Assembly (NCBI GenBank): GCA_903832005.1
Contig: CAIKZO010000103.1
Location: forward strand, 1-46,603
Reading direction: 5' to 3'
DNA length: 46,603 nucleotides
Origin: Enhydrobacter aerosaccus
Lineage (GTDB): Bacteria; Pseudomonadota; Alphaproteobacteria; Reyranellales; Reyranellaceae
Both the position numbers and the translations under genes were made by a program. The notes under the pieces are model-generated. The model had not been told where the DNA came from, made no database searches, and saw only the letters and a list, made by a program, of their open reading frames with translations. The stretch's first letter is position 1; the number at the start of each line of letters is the position of its first letter. This document shows, one piece after another, positions 1 to 7,292 of the stretch.

Positions 1-21
1 GCTCATGCGCTTCGAACAAGA

Positions 22-48
22 AAGATGCGCCTCTGGAGTGGCGCGCTC
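22..48 (-). repeat. Copy of a palindromic intergenic repeat (left edge)
   Basis: The 16 bases at 33-48 are the exact reverse complement of 46564-46579 at the other end of the window. The similarity extends to the AAGAT at 22-26, which pairs with ATCTT at 46591-46595, with a 5-base deletion and one mismatch between. Read on the minus strand, the element lies 57 bases past the stop codon of the decarboxylase gene, in the same orientation relative to that gene as the right-edge copy is to its own upstream gene. The match is seen directly; a dispersed 3'-flanking repeat family is inferred. Confidence 0.6.
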
Positions 49-57
49 CCAGCGAAG

Positions 58-102
58 ACGGTTTCCGGCAACCGTATTAAAACCGTGAAAACCGCAAAAC
101 CG
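58..102 (-). repeat. Small hairpin plus three direct AAAACCG repeats after the uxs stop
   Basis: A perfect 6-base inverted repeat, ACGGTT (58-63) and AACCGT (70-75), is followed by three copies of AAAACCG at 79-85, 88-94 and 96-102, immediately beside the stop codon of the decarboxylase gene at 105. On the minus (coding) strand this reads as three CGGTTTT units and then a hairpin. It may act in 3'-end formation of that transcript, but it is not a textbook intrinsic terminator because the T runs come before the stem rather than after it. Confidence 0.45.
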
Positions 103-104
103 TG

Positions 105-1076
105 CTATCGGCCAACGCGGGCGACGGCCTTGTTGCTCTTCAGCAGGCCGTCGAAGAACGCGATGGTCTTGCCGAGGCCTTCCTCGAGCTGGACCTTGGG
201 TTCCCACTTGAGATGCTTGCGCGCGAGCGTGATGTCGGGGCAGCGCTGCATCGGATCGTCGATCGGCAGCGGCTTGAAGATCAGCTTCGACTTGCCGTTC
301 ACGAGCTGCAGGATTTTCTCGGCGAGATGCTTGATCGGCATCTCGACCGGATTGCCGAGATTGACCGGGCCGGTGAAGTCGTCCGGCGTGGTGTTCATCA
401 GCCGGATCCAGCCCTCGAGCAGATCGTCGACGTAGCAGAAGGCGCGCGTCTGCATGCCGTCGCCGTAGATCGTGATGTCCTCGCCCTTCAGCGCCTGGAC
501 GATGAAGTTCGAGACCACGCGTCCATCGTCGGGATGCATGCGCGGACCGTAGGTGTTGAAGATGCGCGCCACCTTGATACGGAGCTTGTGCTGGCGATGG
601 TAGTCGAAGAACAGCGTCTCGGCGCAGCGCTTGCCCTCGTCGTAGCAAGCGCGCGGGCCGATCGGATTGACGCTGCCGCGATAGCCCTCGACCTGCGGGT
701 GCACCGTCGGGTCGCCGTAGACCTCGCTGGTCGAGGCCTGGAAGATCTTGGCGCGCACGCGCTTGGCGAGGCCCAGCATGTTGATCGCGCCGTGGACCGA
801 GGTCTTGGTCGTCTGCACCGGATCGTGCTGGTAGTGCACCGGCGAGGCGGGACAGGCGAGATTGTAGATCTCGTCGACCTCGACATAGAGCGGAAACGTC
901 ACGTCGTGACGCAGCAGCTCGAAATGCGGGTTGCCGATGCAGGCGGCGATGTTGTCCTTGTTGCCGGTGAAGTAGTTGTCGACGCAGAGCACGTCGTTGC
1001 CCTCGTTCAGCAGGCGCTCGCACAGGTGCGACCCCAGAAAGCCCGCACCGCCCGTCACCAGAATACGCTTGCCCAT
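105..1076 (-). CDS. uxs: UDP-glucuronic acid decarboxylase (UDP-xylose synthase), extended SDR family
   Basis: The 323-residue cytoplasmic protein should convert UDP-glucuronate to UDP-xylose with bound NAD, supplying xylose for polysaccharide or lipopolysaccharide. The N-terminal Rossmann motif [11 protein letters not shown] lies at residues 8-18. The catalytic triad region STSEVYGDP is at 115-123 and YDEGK at 145-149 (Tyr145, Lys149). The segment [11 protein letters not shown] followed by an [10 protein letters not shown] block is typical of the UXS subgroup rather than of UDP-glucose 4-epimerases or dTDP-glucose dehydratases. Length matches bacterial UXS enzymes. An AAGGGG ribosome site precedes the ATG. 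It is transcribed downstream of the repeat-rich secreted protein gene, from which a strong terminator separates it, so it probably has its own promoter containing an 11-base direct repeat. No other sugar-nucleotide gene is beside it. Confidence 0.88.
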   Translation of the reverse strand: MGKRILVTGGAGFLGSHLCERLLNEGNDVLCVDNYFTGNKDNIAACIGNPHFELLRHDVTFPLYVEVDEIYNLACPASPVHYQHDPVQTTKTSVHGAINMLGLAKRVRAKIFQASTSEVYGDPTVHPQVEGYRGSVNPIGPRACYDEGKRCAETLFFDYHRQHKLRIKVARIFNTYGPRMHPDDGRVVSNFIVQALKGEDITIYGDGMQTRAFCYVDDLLEGWIRLMNTTPDDFTGPVNLGNPVEMPIKHLAEKILQLVNGKSKLIFKPLPIDDPMQRCPDITLARKHLKWEPKVQLEEGLGKTIAFFDGLLKSNKAVARVGR

Positions 1077-1086
1077 GTCGCCCCTT

Positions 1087-1112
1087 GTCTCGCCGATAAT
1101 CGTCTCGCCGAT
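1087..1112 (-). repeat. 11-base direct repeat in the uxs leader or promoter
   Basis: GTCTCGCCGAT occurs at 1087-1097 and again at 1102-1112 on the plus strand, a period of 15 bases, 11 bases upstream of the uxs start codon. The second copy is exact. The position fits a regulator site or a leader duplication. No regulator gene lies beside it. The repeat is seen; the function is inference. Confidence 0.5.
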
Positions 1113-1182
1113 GCTCTTTTGGCCGTTGTTGGGCGCAGACTAGGCGATCAAGGCCTTGAAATCACTCCCCCATACCCAAACG

Positions 1183-1212
1183 AAAACCGGCGGCCCCTCG
1201 CGGAGCCGCCGG
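1183..1212 (-). terminator. Intrinsic terminator of the repeat-rich secreted protein gene
   Basis: On the minus strand an 8-base perfect GC stem (CCGGCGGC at 1205-1212 pairing with 1187-1194) with a 10-base loop is followed by TTTTCGTTT. It starts 30 bases past the stop codon of the 1242-2231 gene, which is the expected place for its terminator, and insulates uxs from it. Confidence 0.75.
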
Positions 1213-1241
1213 CATTCACTCTTCAAGGACGCAAAGGACAG

Positions 1242-2231
1242 TTAGCGATGGCGACCGCCGCCGCTGAAGCCCGAGGCGCCGGCCGAACGCGTGCCCGTGC
1301 TGCTGGCAGTGCGCGTCGCGCCGCTGCCGAAGCCGGAGTAGCTGCGCGAGGCGTTGCTCGTAGCCGTGCCGCCGGTCGAACCCGTCGAGCCATGGCTCCA
1401 ACCGCCGTTGCTGGCCGTGCCGGTGCCCGTGGTGCCGGTACCGGTGGTGCCGGTGCCCGTCGTGCCAGTGCCCGTCGAACCGGTGCCGTGGTTCCAGCCG
1501 CCATGACCGCCATTGCTGGCCGTGCCAGTGCCGGTGGTGCCAGTGCCCGTGCCCGTGCCCGTGCCCGTGGTGCCAGTACCGGTGGTGCCGGTGCCGCTGC
1601 CGTGCTGCCAGCCACCTTGGCCATTGTTCTGGCCGTTGTTGCCATTCCAGCCATGCTGACCGTTCGCGGCTTGGCCGTTGTTCCAGCCGTTGTGGTCGCC
1701 ACCATTCCAGCCGTGCTGGCCGTTCGAGGCCTGCTGACCATTATGGTCGCCGCCGCGCCAGTCGTTGTTACGACCGCCGTCACGACGATCGGCATCGCGG
1801 TGATCGCCGCCACGCCAGCCATCCCGACCATCGCGGCCGTCATGGTTCCAGCCCTCGTGACCATCGCGACCCCAGCCGCCGTCACGGCCGTCGCGGCCGC
1901 CCCAGGCATGCTGATCATTATGGCTGTCGCGGCTGATCTCGCGGTTCTCGCGATTCACCATGCCGTCGATGCGCGCACGCTCGGCAGGCGAGACGTGCCC
2001 GTCCGCTTCGGCGCGCGCCTGGGCGCGGTTGATGTTGCGCTCGCCCTGCTCGAGGCGCGAGGTCTCACCATTGGTCAGCTGACCATCGCGAACGCCATGG
2101 TCGATGCGCTGCTGCTGGTTGTACTGCTCCTGATTGACTTCAGACATGGACTGCGCGTTCGCGCCGCCAGCCAGAACAAGCAGGCCACCCGCCGTAAGCA
2201 CGGCGTAAGGGATAAGGCGAAGTTTTGTCAT
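1242..2231 (-). CDS. Secreted protein with duplicated EF-hand-like module and long Gly-Asn-His and Gly-Thr repeats
   Basis: The 329-residue protein starts with a clear signal peptide (residues 1-26, probable cleavage after GGANA). Residues 36-96 hold two related units of about 28 residues, each with an acidic DG-x-x-T/S-x-x-E loop (D49-G50 to E56, and D77-G78 to E84), resembling half EF-hands; a module of this type is found in exported proteins of many proteobacteria. Residues 105-210 are rich in Gly, Asp, Asn, His and Trp. Residues 211-273 are almost pure Gly-Thr repeats interrupted by ASNGG and HGG spacers, and the tail is Ser-Gly-rich ending in GGGRHR. No enzyme motif is present. A surface, matrix or metal-binding role is possible but not shown. 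AGAGGAAAT precedes the ATG. An open frame runs antisense across the whole gene, a by-product of its composition. Confidence 0.8.
   Translation of the reverse strand: MTKLRLIPYAVLTAGGLLVLAGGANAQSMSEVNQEQYNQQQRIDHGVRDGQLTNGETSRLEQGERNINRAQARAEADGHVSPAERARIDGMVNRENREISRDSHNDQHAWGGRDGRDGGWGRDGHEGWNHDGRDGRDGWRGGDHRDADRRDGGRNNDWRGGDHNGQQASNGQHGWNGGDHNGWNNGQAANGQHGWNGNNGQNNGQGGWQHGSGTGTTGTGTTGTGTGTGTGTTGTGTASNGGHGGWNHGTGSTGTGTTGTGTTGTGTTGTGTASNGGWSHGSTGSTGGTATSNASRSYSGFGSGATRTASSTGTRSAGASGFSGGGRHR
1413..1601 (-). repeat. In-frame Gly-Thr coding repeat tract
   Basis: This stretch of the secreted-protein gene encodes residues 211-273 as alternating Gly and Thr, built of short GGC/ACC-type triplet pairs with synonymous variation. 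Unit changes would be multiples of three, so copy-number shifts would change length without breaking the frame. The tract is interrupted once by a spacer coding for Ala-Ser-Asn-Gly-Gly-His-Gly-Gly-Trp-Asn. Confidence 0.7.
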
Positions 2232-2375
2232 TCATTTCCTCTGGGCGTGTGTTCGACGGCGAAACGCCATCTTATGAATCGCTACGCACACCCCTCCCCC
2301 AAACATCCCTCGAAAAATGTGCTGGAGAGAGATAGAAATTCACGGTCCCTGAAACGACACCCTGGCGCCACGCGA

Positions 2376-3452
2376 ATGTCCCAATTGCCATCCGAATTGC
2401 CCGCGAATCTCACGCCCGTCCGCGAAGCTCATGTCTTCGACGAACAGCGCCTCGTCGATTACATGACCGCGCATGTCGAAGGCTTCCGCAGTCCCGTCCG
2501 CATCCTTCAGTTCGAAGGCGGACAAAGCAATCCGACCTTTCATGTTTCTGACGCCGGCGGCCGCATGTACGTGCTGCGCAAGAAGCCGCCGGGCAAGCTC
2601 CTGCCGTCCGCGCACCAGGTCGACCGCGAGTATCGCGTCATCAAGGCTCTATACGATCACTCGGACGTTCCCGTGCCCCGGCCCTATGCGCTCTGCCAGG
2701 ACGACGGCGTGATCGGGACGGCGTTCTACATCATGGAATTCCTGCCCGGCCGGATCTTCGCCGATCCGAAGATGGACGGCGTGTCGCCGGCCGATCGCGG
2801 CAAGATCTTCGATTCGCTGAACGACGTGTTGGCCCGCCTGCACAATGTCGACTACCGCAAGGCGGGGCTCGGCGATTACGGTCGCGAAGGCCAGTACATC
2901 CAGCGCCAGATCTCCCGCTGGTCGAGCCAGTACGACCTGTCGCGCACCGCCGATCTGCCGGCGATGGAGAACCTCAAGACCTGGCTGCCGGCCAACATCC
3001 CGCCGGGCGACGAGACGCGCATCAACCATGGTGACTATCGGCTGGGCAACACGATCGTGCATCCGACCGAGCCGCGCGTGATCGCCGTGCTCGACTGGGA
3101 GCTCTCGACCCTCGGCCATCCGCTGGCCGATCTCGGCTACAACTGCATGATGTATCATTTCGGCGAGGGCTTCGGCGCGTCGGGCGGTTATGCCGGCACC
3201 GACCTCAAGGCCTTCGGCATTCCGACCGAGGCCGAGTACCTCGCGGCCTATGCCAAGCGGACCGGCCGCGACGGCATCGACCACTGGCACTTCTATCTTG
3301 CCTTCTCGCTGTTCCGGCTCGCGGCGATCGTGCAGGGCGTCTACAAGCGCGGCCTCGATGGCAACGCCTCGTCGGAGACGGCCAAGAACTATGGCGACCG
3401 GGCGCGCGTGCTGGCCGAACTGGGCTGGTCGATGGTGCGGAAGCACGCCTGA
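2376..3452 (+). CDS. Phosphotransferase family protein, ACAD10/APH-like kinase
   Basis: The 358-residue protein has the aminoglycoside-phosphotransferase fold used by ACAD10/ACAD11-type kinases. Visible motifs are the ATP-lobe segment FEGGQSNPTF (residues 47-56) with the YVLRKKPPG lysine strand (65-73), the catalytic loop HGDYRLGN (218-225) and the metal-binding DWE (240-242). In the mammalian ACAD10/11 proteins this domain phosphorylates 4-hydroxyacyl-CoA esters so that the dehydrogenase domain can process them; bacterial stand-alone copies usually sit with acyl-CoA metabolism. No acyl-CoA dehydrogenase is adjacent here, so the substrate is open. I chose ATG 2376 because family homology begins close after it; the open frame extends far upstream, but that part is antisense to other genes. 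It is divergent from the repeat-rich gene and convergent with the Mla lipoprotein gene. Confidence 0.82.
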   Translation: MSQLPSELPANLTPVREAHVFDEQRLVDYMTAHVEGFRSPVRILQFEGGQSNPTFHVSDAGGRMYVLRKKPPGKLLPSAHQVDREYRVIKALYDHSDVPVPRPYALCQDDGVIGTAFYIMEFLPGRIFADPKMDGVSPADRGKIFDSLNDVLARLHNVDYRKAGLGDYGREGQYIQRQISRWSSQYDLSRTADLPAMENLKTWLPANIPPGDETRINHGDYRLGNTIVHPTEPRVIAVLDWELSTLGHPLADLGYNCMMYHFGEGFGASGGYAGTDLKAFGIPTEAEYLAAYAKRTGRDGIDHWHFYLAFSLFRLAAIVQGVYKRGLDGNASSETAKNYGDRARVLAELGWSMVRKHA

Positions 3453-3464
3453 CGGCGCGGGCGG

Positions 3465-4229
3465 CTACTGGTCGGCGAGCGGAACCATCGAGGTATCGCC
3501 GCGGACCGGGCAATCCCGGATGTCCATGATCTCGTTGGCGGGATTGCGGAACTTGTTGATGTCGTAGGGCGTGTTCTCGTCGGGCAGCTTGGCCGGCGGC
3601 GTCTTGAGCGTCCAGGCGACCAGCTGCTTGATCACGCTGCCCAGCGCCTGGTCGAAGGCCTCGACGACCTTCGGGATCTTGTCTTCGCGCGCACGCACGC
3701 AACGCTCGAAGGTGGCAACCGAGATGATCTGGCGATCGGGCATCCGCACCAGTTTGGCGACGACACGAATGTGGGCGATCGGCGGCTTGTCCTTCTCGTA
3801 GAAGTACATCGCCTCGAAATTGCGCAGGTCGGGCTGCAGCAGGTAGTTGGCGCGCAGTCCGATCGATTCGCGCGAAACGGCGACGATCTTGTGGCTGTTC
3901 TCGAAGGAATCGACGATGCGCGTCTGCACCATCAGCGGCGCGCGGTCGGTCCAGGCGGTCTTGGTGTAGTAGTCGTACGAGGTCGGCGACTGGGAGATGG
4001 CGATGCGCCCGGTGTTGAGGTTGGCCGACGCGATCGGAACGTCGACCGCGAGCTGCCACAGCACGGTCGGCATATCGGGTTCGAAGGTACTCTTGGGCGT
4101 TGCCTGGTAGAGGTCGGTCTGCTCCTCCGCGGCCGCAAGAATCGTGCATCCGGAGAGCAACGCGGCCGTGGCCGCCAGGGCAGTCGAGCGCGCGGTCCAG
4201 CGAGCGATCATTTGCCAGCGATCGATCAT
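3465..4229 (-). CDS. ABC-type transport auxiliary lipoprotein (PqiC/DUF330-like)
   Basis: The 254-residue protein has a lipoprotein signal with lipobox LLSGC (Cys28), and the mature part (residues 38-230) resembles the auxiliary lipoproteins that accompany MCE transporters, including the typical VLWQLAVDVP opening strand and the NTGRIAIS segment. Its ATG overlaps the stop of the MCE gene by four bases (ATGA, 4226-4229), so it is the last gene of the Mla-type operon and is probably translationally coupled. It likely sits on the periplasmic face of the outer membrane and passes lipid between the MCE ring and that membrane. A second in-frame ATG six codons later is an alternative start and would leave the lipobox intact. 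Confidence 0.8.
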   Translation of the reverse strand: MIDRWQMIARWTARSTALAATAALLSGCTILAAAEEQTDLYQATPKSTFEPDMPTVLWQLAVDVPIASANLNTGRIAISQSPTSYDYYTKTAWTDRAPLMVQTRIVDSFENSHKIVAVSRESIGLRANYLLQPDLRNFEAMYFYEKDKPPIAHIRVVAKLVRMPDRQIISVATFERCVRAREDKIPKVVEAFDQALGSVIKQLVAWTLKTPPAKLPDENTPYDINKFRNPANEIMDIRDCPVRGDTSMVPLADQ

Positions 4230-5260
4230 TTGGGAGTGTATCCATGTTTGCCGCTGAAGATGAAGCCGGCGGGATCACGTTCGAGCTTGGTGGCGATGAT
4301 GTTGAGGTTCGCGGTCAGCTCGCGCAGCTCGTGGATGGTGAGGCCGAGTTCGGTCAGCCCGGTCTCGGTGAAGCGCAGGATCGGCCGGCGGTTCTCGGCG
4401 AGCAGCTTGTTGAGCTCGTCCGAGGCGCCGTTCAGTTTGCCCATGGCGTTGCGCGCCTCGATCACGGCCTTGGCCAGCTCCCCGCGATCCTTGCCCGACA
4501 GCGCCTTGCGGGTGTCGGCATCCTGCGGCCCCAGTTCGGTGGCGATCAGGCCGAGCTTGTCGGACAGGCCGTTAAACCGCTCGAAGGTCTGCTTGAACTG
4601 GTCGATCGCGCCCGGCAGGTCGCCGAGGGCTGCCTGGATCGAGGCGTCCTGTTTGGCGAAGGCGCCCGAGACGGTCGACAAGTTCTTGAGCAGGTCGCCC
4701 ACCGAGGTGATGTTGTCGGGACTGAGCAGCTCGTTCAGGCGATCGACCGTGGTGCCGGCCTTGGCCAGCAATTCCTGCGCCGAGGTCGAGGTCGCCTCGA
4801 GGAACGACGCGCCCTCGCGGATCTCGGGGTAAGGCTTCTCGCCCAGCAGCTTCTTGGGCTTGATCTGGTCGACGTCGAGGCGGCCCACGATCTGGACGTA
4901 GGCGGCCCCGGCAATGAAGGGCTTTTCGAACACCGCGTACGAGCGCTCGCGGATGTCGATCGTCGAGGCGACCGCGACCGTTACCTCGATCTTTTCGCTA
5001 AGCCGCTGGCGGCCGGTGCTGCGCTGGACGTCGACCCGCGAGGTGAGGCCGATCTGCTGGACCCGGCCGACACGCAGGCCGCGGTAGAACACCGGCGAGT
5101 CCTTGGTCAGCCCCTGCACGTCGCCGGAAAACAGGATGTCGTAATAGGCATAGGCGGTCTGGTCGCCTGCCCGCAGCTTCCAGATCACGAAGCCGACGAT
5201 GGCCGCAATGAACACCATCATTGCCGCGCCGATCAGCACATAGGGCGACTTGTTTTCCAT
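4226..5260 (-). CDS. mlaD: MCE-family lipid transport protein (MlaD-like)
   Basis: The 344-residue protein begins with one transmembrane segment (about residues 7-28) followed by an MCE domain (about 38-115) containing the VFYRGLRVGRV signature typical of MlaD/PqiB proteins. Residues from about 145 onward are helical and charged, forming the long coiled region that in other MCE proteins builds a periplasmic channel. It would be anchored in the inner membrane by the permease-ATPase pair encoded just upstream and carry lipid across the periplasm. The start follows the ATPase stop by 12 bases and it overlaps the lipoprotein gene. It is longer than E. coli MlaD (183 residues), closer to single-MCE alphaproteobacterial forms. 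Confidence 0.86.
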   Translation of the reverse strand: MENKSPYVLIGAAMMVFIAAIVGFVIWKLRAGDQTAYAYYDILFSGDVQGLTKDSPVFYRGLRVGRVQQIGLTSRVDVQRSTGRQRLSEKIEVTVAVASTIDIRERSYAVFEKPFIAGAAYVQIVGRLDVDQIKPKKLLGEKPYPEIREGASFLEATSTSAQELLAKAGTTVDRLNELLSPDNITSVGDLLKNLSTVSGAFAKQDASIQAALGDLPGAIDQFKQTFERFNGLSDKLGLIATELGPQDADTRKALSGKDRGELAKAVIEARNAMGKLNGASDELNKLLAENRRPILRFTETGLTELGLTIHELRELTANLNIIATKLERDPAGFIFSGKHGYTPK

Positions 5261-5272
5261 ACGACGCCGCTT

Positions 5273-6076
5273 CTACTCCCGCCTGGCCGCTCGCCCGCGC
5301 GGTCCGTGGAAATATTCCCGGACCCAGGGATGATCGTATTCCAGCATTTCCGCCATGGTACCCACCACGACGCGCTTGTCGAGCAGCACCGCGATCCGGT
5401 CGCAGGCCGCGTAGAGGCTGTCGAGGTCGTGGGTGACCATGACGATGGTGACCCCCAGATTGTCGCGCAGGCTTTTGACCAGGTCGTCGTAATGGGCGGC
5501 GCCGATGGGATCGAGGCCGGCCGTCGGCTCGTCGAGGAACAGGACGTCGGGGTCGAGCGCCAGCGCCCGGGCCAGGCTGGCGCGCTTGCGCATGCCGCCC
5601 GACAGCTCCGACGGCTTCTTGGTGCCTGTATCGGGCGGCAGGCCGACCAGCGCGATCTTGAGGGCGGCGATCTCGCGCATCAGCCCCTCCTCCAGCTTGG
5701 CGTGCTCGCGGATCGGCACGATGATGTTGTCGGCGACCGACAACGAGGAAAACAGCGCACCGTCCTGGAACTGCACCCCGGTCCGCGCATAGAGCGTCCG
5801 CCGGGACTTGCCGCGGGTATCGACGCCGAGCAGCTCGATCTTGCCTTTCCGGATCTCGTTGAGGCCGATGATGGTGCGCAGCAGCACCGACTTGCCGGTG
5901 CCCGAGCCGCCGACCAGCCCCATGATCTCGCCCTTGAAAACGTCGAGATCGAGCTTGTCGTGGATGACATTGTCGCCGAATTGCGTTCGCACGCCGCGCA
6001 GCTTCAGCACCACGTCGCGGCCGTCGCGATGGTCGAAAAGCTGTCCGCCCTCCAGCAACGCTGTCGCCGCCATCAC
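5273..6076 (-). CDS. mlaF: ABC transporter ATP-binding protein of the Mla-type lipid transporter
   Basis: The 267-residue ATPase carries Walker A GGSGTGKS (residues 56-63), the signature ELSGGMRKR and Walker B DVLFLDEPTAGLDP. The LSGGMRKR form of the signature, followed by ASLARALALDP, is characteristic of MlaF-type ATPases. It powers lipid movement through the adjacent MlaE-like permease at the inner membrane. Its ATG overlaps the permease stop by four bases (6073-6076), so the two are made together. Two Met codons open the frame; either could be used. The direction of transport (toward or from the outer membrane) cannot be read from sequence. Confidence 0.9.
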   Translation of the reverse strand: MMAATALLEGGQLFDHRDGRDVVLKLRGVRTQFGDNVIHDKLDLDVFKGEIMGLVGGSGTGKSVLLRTIIGLNEIRKGKIELLGVDTRGKSRRTLYARTGVQFQDGALFSSLSVADNIIVPIREHAKLEEGLMREIAALKIALVGLPPDTGTKKPSELSGGMRKRASLARALALDPDVLFLDEPTAGLDPIGAAHYDDLVKSLRDNLGVTIVMVTHDLDSLYAACDRIAVLLDKRVVVGTMAEMLEYDHPWVREYFHGPRGRAARRE

Positions 6077-7194
6077 ACGCCCGCCAGCAGAAAGACGATG
6101 GAGAACACCGCGTCGAGCACGATGACGCAGAAGATCGACTCGACCACCGAGCGTGTCGTCAGCGCGCCGACGCTCTCGGCGCTACCGCTCACCTGCAACC
6201 CCTCGAAGCAGCCGATGGCGGCGATGATGAAGCCGAACACCGGCGACTTGATCATGCCGGTGTAGAAATGCCACGCCCCGACCGTGTCGCGCAGGCGATC
6301 GAAGAACTGCACGAAGGTGAAGTCGAGATAGACCGTGCAGGCGACCGCACCGCCCAGCAGGCCCGCCATGTCGCCCCAGAAGGCGAGCAGCGGCATCGAG
6401 ATCACCAGGGCGATAATGCGCGGCATCACCAGCCACTCGACCGGGTTCAGGCCGATGGTGCGCATGGCATCGACCTCCTGGTTGACCTGCATGGTGCCGA
6501 TCTGGGCGGTGAAGGCCGAACCCGAGCGGCCAGCAACGATGATGGCGGTGAGCAGCACGCCGAGCTCGCGGAACATGCCGATGCCGACCGCCTCGACGGT
6601 AAAGGTCTCGGCCCCGAACTGACGGAGCTGCTGGACACCTTGGTAGGCGATCACCACGCCGATCAGGAAGCAGAGCACGCCGACGATCGCCAGCGCCTTG
6701 ACCCAGACCTCGTACATCTGGCGCACGACGGCATTGAAGCGGAAGCGCCGCGGATGGAGGCAGGCTTCGAAGAAGACCACGATGATCTCGCCGAAGAACT
6801 CGCACATGTCGGCGATCTGGCGATAGACATGGATCAGGCTGTGGCCGACCTCATCGAGCCAGTGCGCGATCCAGTTGACGTGGATGGCCTTGGCCGGATC
6901 TTTCCCGAGGTTCGACTGGACGACCTTGAATAGGTCGGCGTGGTTCTTGTCGTTGGTCTTGATCTCGGTGTCCGGGCCGCCGCCCGCCAGGTCGAGGATC
7001 TCGATTGCGCCAGCGGTATCGAGCCGCTCGACCTTGGTGACGTCGACCAGCTTGGCGCTGCCCCGGGCAGGCTTCTTGCGGCCCATCTTGAAGCTGACGT
7101 CGCGGATGCTGAAGACCGTCCAGCTCCCGCCGACTTCGAGCACCTGCGTGCCAGTCCGGCTGGCATTGAGGGTCGTGGGACGTGCTTCGACCAT
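6073..7194 (-). CDS. mlaE: STAS-MlaE fusion permease of the Mla-type lipid transporter
   Basis: The 373-residue protein fuses an N-terminal STAS-like domain (about residues 15-90, with the strand-helix motif VDVTKVERLDTAGAIEIL) to an MlaE permease domain (about 120-373) with five to six membrane segments. The conserved RELGVLLTAIIVAGRSGSA-type core and the EVDAMRTIGLNP loop are MlaE hallmarks. In E. coli the STAS function is a separate protein, MlaB; here it is fused, as is common in alphaproteobacteria. It is first in the operon and has a recognisable promoter whose predicted start point falls almost on the ATG. No MlaC or MlaA gene is near. Confidence 0.9.
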   Translation of the reverse strand: MVEARPTTLNASRTGTQVLEVGGSWTVFSIRDVSFKMGRKKPARGSAKLVDVTKVERLDTAGAIEILDLAGGGPDTEIKTNDKNHADLFKVVQSNLGKDPAKAIHVNWIAHWLDEVGHSLIHVYRQIADMCEFFGEIIVVFFEACLHPRRFRFNAVVRQMYEVWVKALAIVGVLCFLIGVVIAYQGVQQLRQFGAETFTVEAVGIGMFRELGVLLTAIIVAGRSGSAFTAQIGTMQVNQEVDAMRTIGLNPVEWLVMPRIIALVISMPLLAFWGDMAGLLGGAVACTVYLDFTFVQFFDRLRDTVGAWHFYTGMIKSPVFGFIIAAIGCFEGLQVSGSAESVGALTTRSVVESIFCVIVLDAVFSIVFLLAGV

Positions 7195-7203
7195 CGCCCC
7201 GAA

Positions 7204-7232
7204 TTAGTAGTCGCAGCCGTTCTCGCTGTCAA
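7204..7232 (-). promoter_or_regulatory. Predicted sigma-70-type promoter of the mla operon
   Basis: On the minus strand a perfect TTGACA (7232-7227) is separated by 17 bases from TACTAA (7209-7204). The -10 box ends only nine bases before the permease start codon at 7194, so the transcript leader would be just a few bases long; there is no good ribosome site in that gap. Either the mRNA is nearly leaderless or the true start codon lies further inside the frame. Confidence 0.55.
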
Positions 7233-7292
7233 TCTTTCCGCGACGTTGCCTCCCAAGAACAGGACTGTCACGATCCGCCGCGGAGGGACCCG

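Noticed and set aside
102..2375. Upstream part of a 1116-codon plus-strand open frame
   Set aside because: It is antisense to uxs and the repeat-rich gene, both of which have clear motifs. Only the part from 2376 has family similarity and a plausible start; the rest stays open because of GC-rich composition.
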